A program made the translations under genes and the position numbers. From Blasia pusilla (taxonomy: Eukaryota > Marchantiophyta > Marchantiopsida > Blasiales), in contig CM114272.1 in NCBI GenBank assembly GCA_050084515.1, forward strand, positions 32,922,001-32,986,000: a stretch of 64,000 nt of DNA, in the 5' to 3' direction. Numbering within the stretch: the stretch's first letter is position 1; each line of letters begins with the position of its first letter. The notes beneath the pieces are model-generated. The model searched no databases. It was not told where the DNA came from and saw nothing but the letters and a program-made list of their open reading frames with translations. This document shows, in pieces, positions 62,495-64,000 of the stretch.

Positions 62495-62998
62495 TTGAGT
62501 ATCAGACATATTGTTGATCAGTTGAATAACATTCGAGTGGCAATACAAGATGATGATCGGATTTTGTTCACTCTTCAAGGCCTTCCAAAGGATTATAAAT
62601 CCTTTGATATCTCTATATCTGTGAGAGAGAACTATCCAACCTTTCAAGAGTTAGTCCCACTGTTAATTAGTGAAAAGATGTGCATAGTAGGCAGCGGTAG
62701 CTTGTCTAGTCTACAAGAGAGTGCGTTATTTGCAGGTTATGGATCAAACAAAGGCAAGGATCGTGGTAGAAGCTTCCGTGGTCGTGGTGGATATCAAACA
62801 TATGGAGGAGGAGGCACTCAATATAATATCACTCAATCAACTATAAATGAGTACCAGATACAATCACAAGGTGGTGATGGTGGAAACCGTTGGGATCGAG
62901 GTCAAGAGCAGAGGGTCCCTCGACCTTGCAATTATTGTGGGATAAAGGATCACTATGAAAATTTTTGCTTCAAGAAGAAAGAAAATATGAGAACATGA
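62495..62998 (+). pseudogene. copia copy 2 gag, C-terminal part with zinc knuckle
   Basis: This is a 167-codon frame: RHIVDQLNNIRVAIQDDDR, GLPKDYKSF, a Gly/Arg-rich RGRSFRGRGGYQTYGGGG stretch, and the CNYCGIKDHYENFC zinc knuckle that binds RNA in Gag. The upstream part of gag (62,128-62,490) is in the neighbouring frames, broken by one frameshift and stops. Confidence 0.85.
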
Positions 62999-63193
62999 GC
63001 CTTATAGTAACAAAACTATATGGAGCAACAATACCAAGGACAATACCATGAACAACAACATTCACAAATTGAGCACCTCTTGGTCATGAGTCATCATATG
63101 GGAGCAATGGTCAAGAAAGACTTGACAATAGATTGGTATATTGACTCAAGTGCATAAAATCACATAACCTCACAAGCTAAATGGTTCAATAGT

Positions 63194-63469
63194 ATGGAGT
63201 TGGTGAAAGATTCTGCAATTGTGCTCAGAGGAGATGACACTCAGCATCATATCACGTATATCGGTAAAGTTCCAATAGCATCAGATGGTCTTTGTGCTCT
63301 TGGAAATATTCTCTATGTTCCTACCATTGCAAGAAATTTGATCTCTGTAGGACACATAGTAGAACAAGGTTATCAAGTGAAGTTTAACATAGATGGTTGT
63401 TTCATTGAAACGATAGATGACAAGACTACGATAGCCAAAGCAACTAGATCTGGCAGAATGTTCAAATAA
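63194..63469 (+). pseudogene. copia copy 2 protease-region fragment
   Basis: Counterpart of the 20,467-20,892 frame: GKVPIASDGLCALGNILYV and PTIARNLISVGHIVEQGY. The upstream protease motif reads WYIDSSA followed by a stop in place of the serine, so the frame is broken. Confidence 0.78.
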
Positions 63470-63684
63470 GATCTTCTATGCCAGAGATTCAAACAGCAAT
63501 GTATGGTCAAACTGGCCAACAAGTCACAGATCTAAATGTGTGGCAAAGGATAATTGGACATATGAATCTTCAAAGATTATATTATATTTCATCATTTAAT
63601 ATACTAATAGGACTTCCTAAATTAGCGAGTCTTGCTACGTTAGAGGTATGTCCAGCTTGCTAATTTGGAAAACAAACTAGATTC

Positions 63685-63745
63685 ACTTTTCCAAAACAAG
63701 GTAGAATCCATACATTACTGTGTATCTACCTTGTTTTGGAAAAGT
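63685..63745 (+). repeat. 21-bp perfect inverted repeat at the copia copy 2 breakpoint
   Basis: Arms 63,685-63,705 and 63,725-63,745 are exact reverse complements with a 19-nt loop. The left arm is native copia sequence (end of the FTFPKQG segment). The right arm is its inverted copy, attached to unrelated sequence. Confidence 0.95.
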
Positions 63746-64000
63746 AAACAACATTGCCATAGAGTTGGCGATGTTGGGAGTTGGACCAGCTAAGGTGTTC
63801 TGACTGGCCGCCACGTTGTGCAAGCGTGGAGAGGTGATTACTTCTTGTTCAGAGGTAGTTGAGGAGGTGGTGGATTTGCCCTCAGAATCGGTGCTCGGAA
63901 CGTCCCTCATAGAGTCATGGCATGCAGCGACGCCAAAGTTGGTAGATATGCCAACTCGACCGATCATAGAGCAAGCAGTAGTGACACTTGGAGTAGTATT
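63746..64000 (-). other. unknown sequence with a minus-strand open frame at window edge
   Basis: The minus strand is open from 63,967 down to 63,683 (94 codons; DSEGKSTTSSTTSEQE, then NIANSMAML), with its last part read from the hairpin. It is GC-richer than the copia DNA beside it and not homologous to it. It could be a different transposon or host gene fragment. It is cut off by the window end. Confidence 0.25.

Larger units (their letters stand above)
61304..63705 (+). mobile_element. Ty1/copia retrotransposon, copy 2, 3'-truncated
   Basis: Same family as copy 1. Left LTR, primer site, a non-coding leader with leftover frames, gag from an ATG at 62,128 (MDYSSTSITSEKL, DALFQKSTKAKK, GLPKDYKSFD, and a zinc knuckle C-x2-C-x4-H-x4-C at about 62,930-62,970), protease region (63,142-63,469), and pre-integrase segment (VWQRIIGHMNLQRL to FGKQTRFTFPKQG, 63,538-63,705). 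Gag is interrupted by a frameshift near 62,280 and stops near 62,445 and 62,475, but it is better preserved than in copy 1. The element breaks at 63,705 in the integrase, at a 21-bp inverted repeat. No right LTR follows in the window. Confidence 0.87.

Overview
The window looks like nuclear DNA of a land plant: spliced genes with GT-AG introns, a plant-type beta-hexosaminidase, and a background of Ty1/copia, Ty3/gypsy and LINE retrotransposon remains with long (CT)n microsatellites. The LINE families and a pair of EthD-like genes suggest a seed-free plant such as a moss or lycophyte. That placement rests on memory of similar sequences and is weakly supported.

Only about a quarter of the window is genic. 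Region by region: 1-8.5 kb is AT-rich repeat DNA with a tandem duplication at 5.3-6.0 kb and an eroded minus-strand coding tract at 2.7-6.7 kb. At 8.6-11.2 kb two small tandem minus-strand genes, each of two exons with an intron at the same place, encode EthD-like proteins of 146 and 147 aa. At 12.9-18.1 kb there are two decayed LINEs of one family in opposite orientation. At 18.7-22.1 kb there is an internally deleted copia element with both LTRs and a 5-bp target duplication. 22-28 kb is repeat DNA with microsatellites, followed by a foldback repeat near 28.4-28.7 kb.

The gene-rich core is 29.5-40.2 kb. A plus-strand gene (29,491-33,294, three exons) encodes a protein of about 1,090 aa with two membrane segments, SPRPxFLR motifs and no function I can assign. 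Converging on it from the other strand is a complete 15-exon GH20 beta-N-acetylhexosaminidase gene (40,223 down to 34,043). I could reconstruct all of its splice sites, and it totals exactly 566 codons including the stop.

From 42.3 kb onward the window is mobile DNA again. A degenerate LINE with endonuclease and reverse transcriptase is bracketed on both sides by same-orientation (CT)n tracts (42.3-47.6 kb), which suggests microsatellite-directed insertion. Minus-strand gypsy pol fragments lie at 47.8-48.8 and 54.6-55.0 kb. A second copia copy begins at 61.3 kb and breaks off at a 21-bp hairpin near 63.7 kb. I found no CRISPR array, rRNA, convincing tRNA or organellar gene. The most interesting leads are the (CT)n-flanked LINE, the tandem EthD genes and the perfect hairpins at copia breakpoints.
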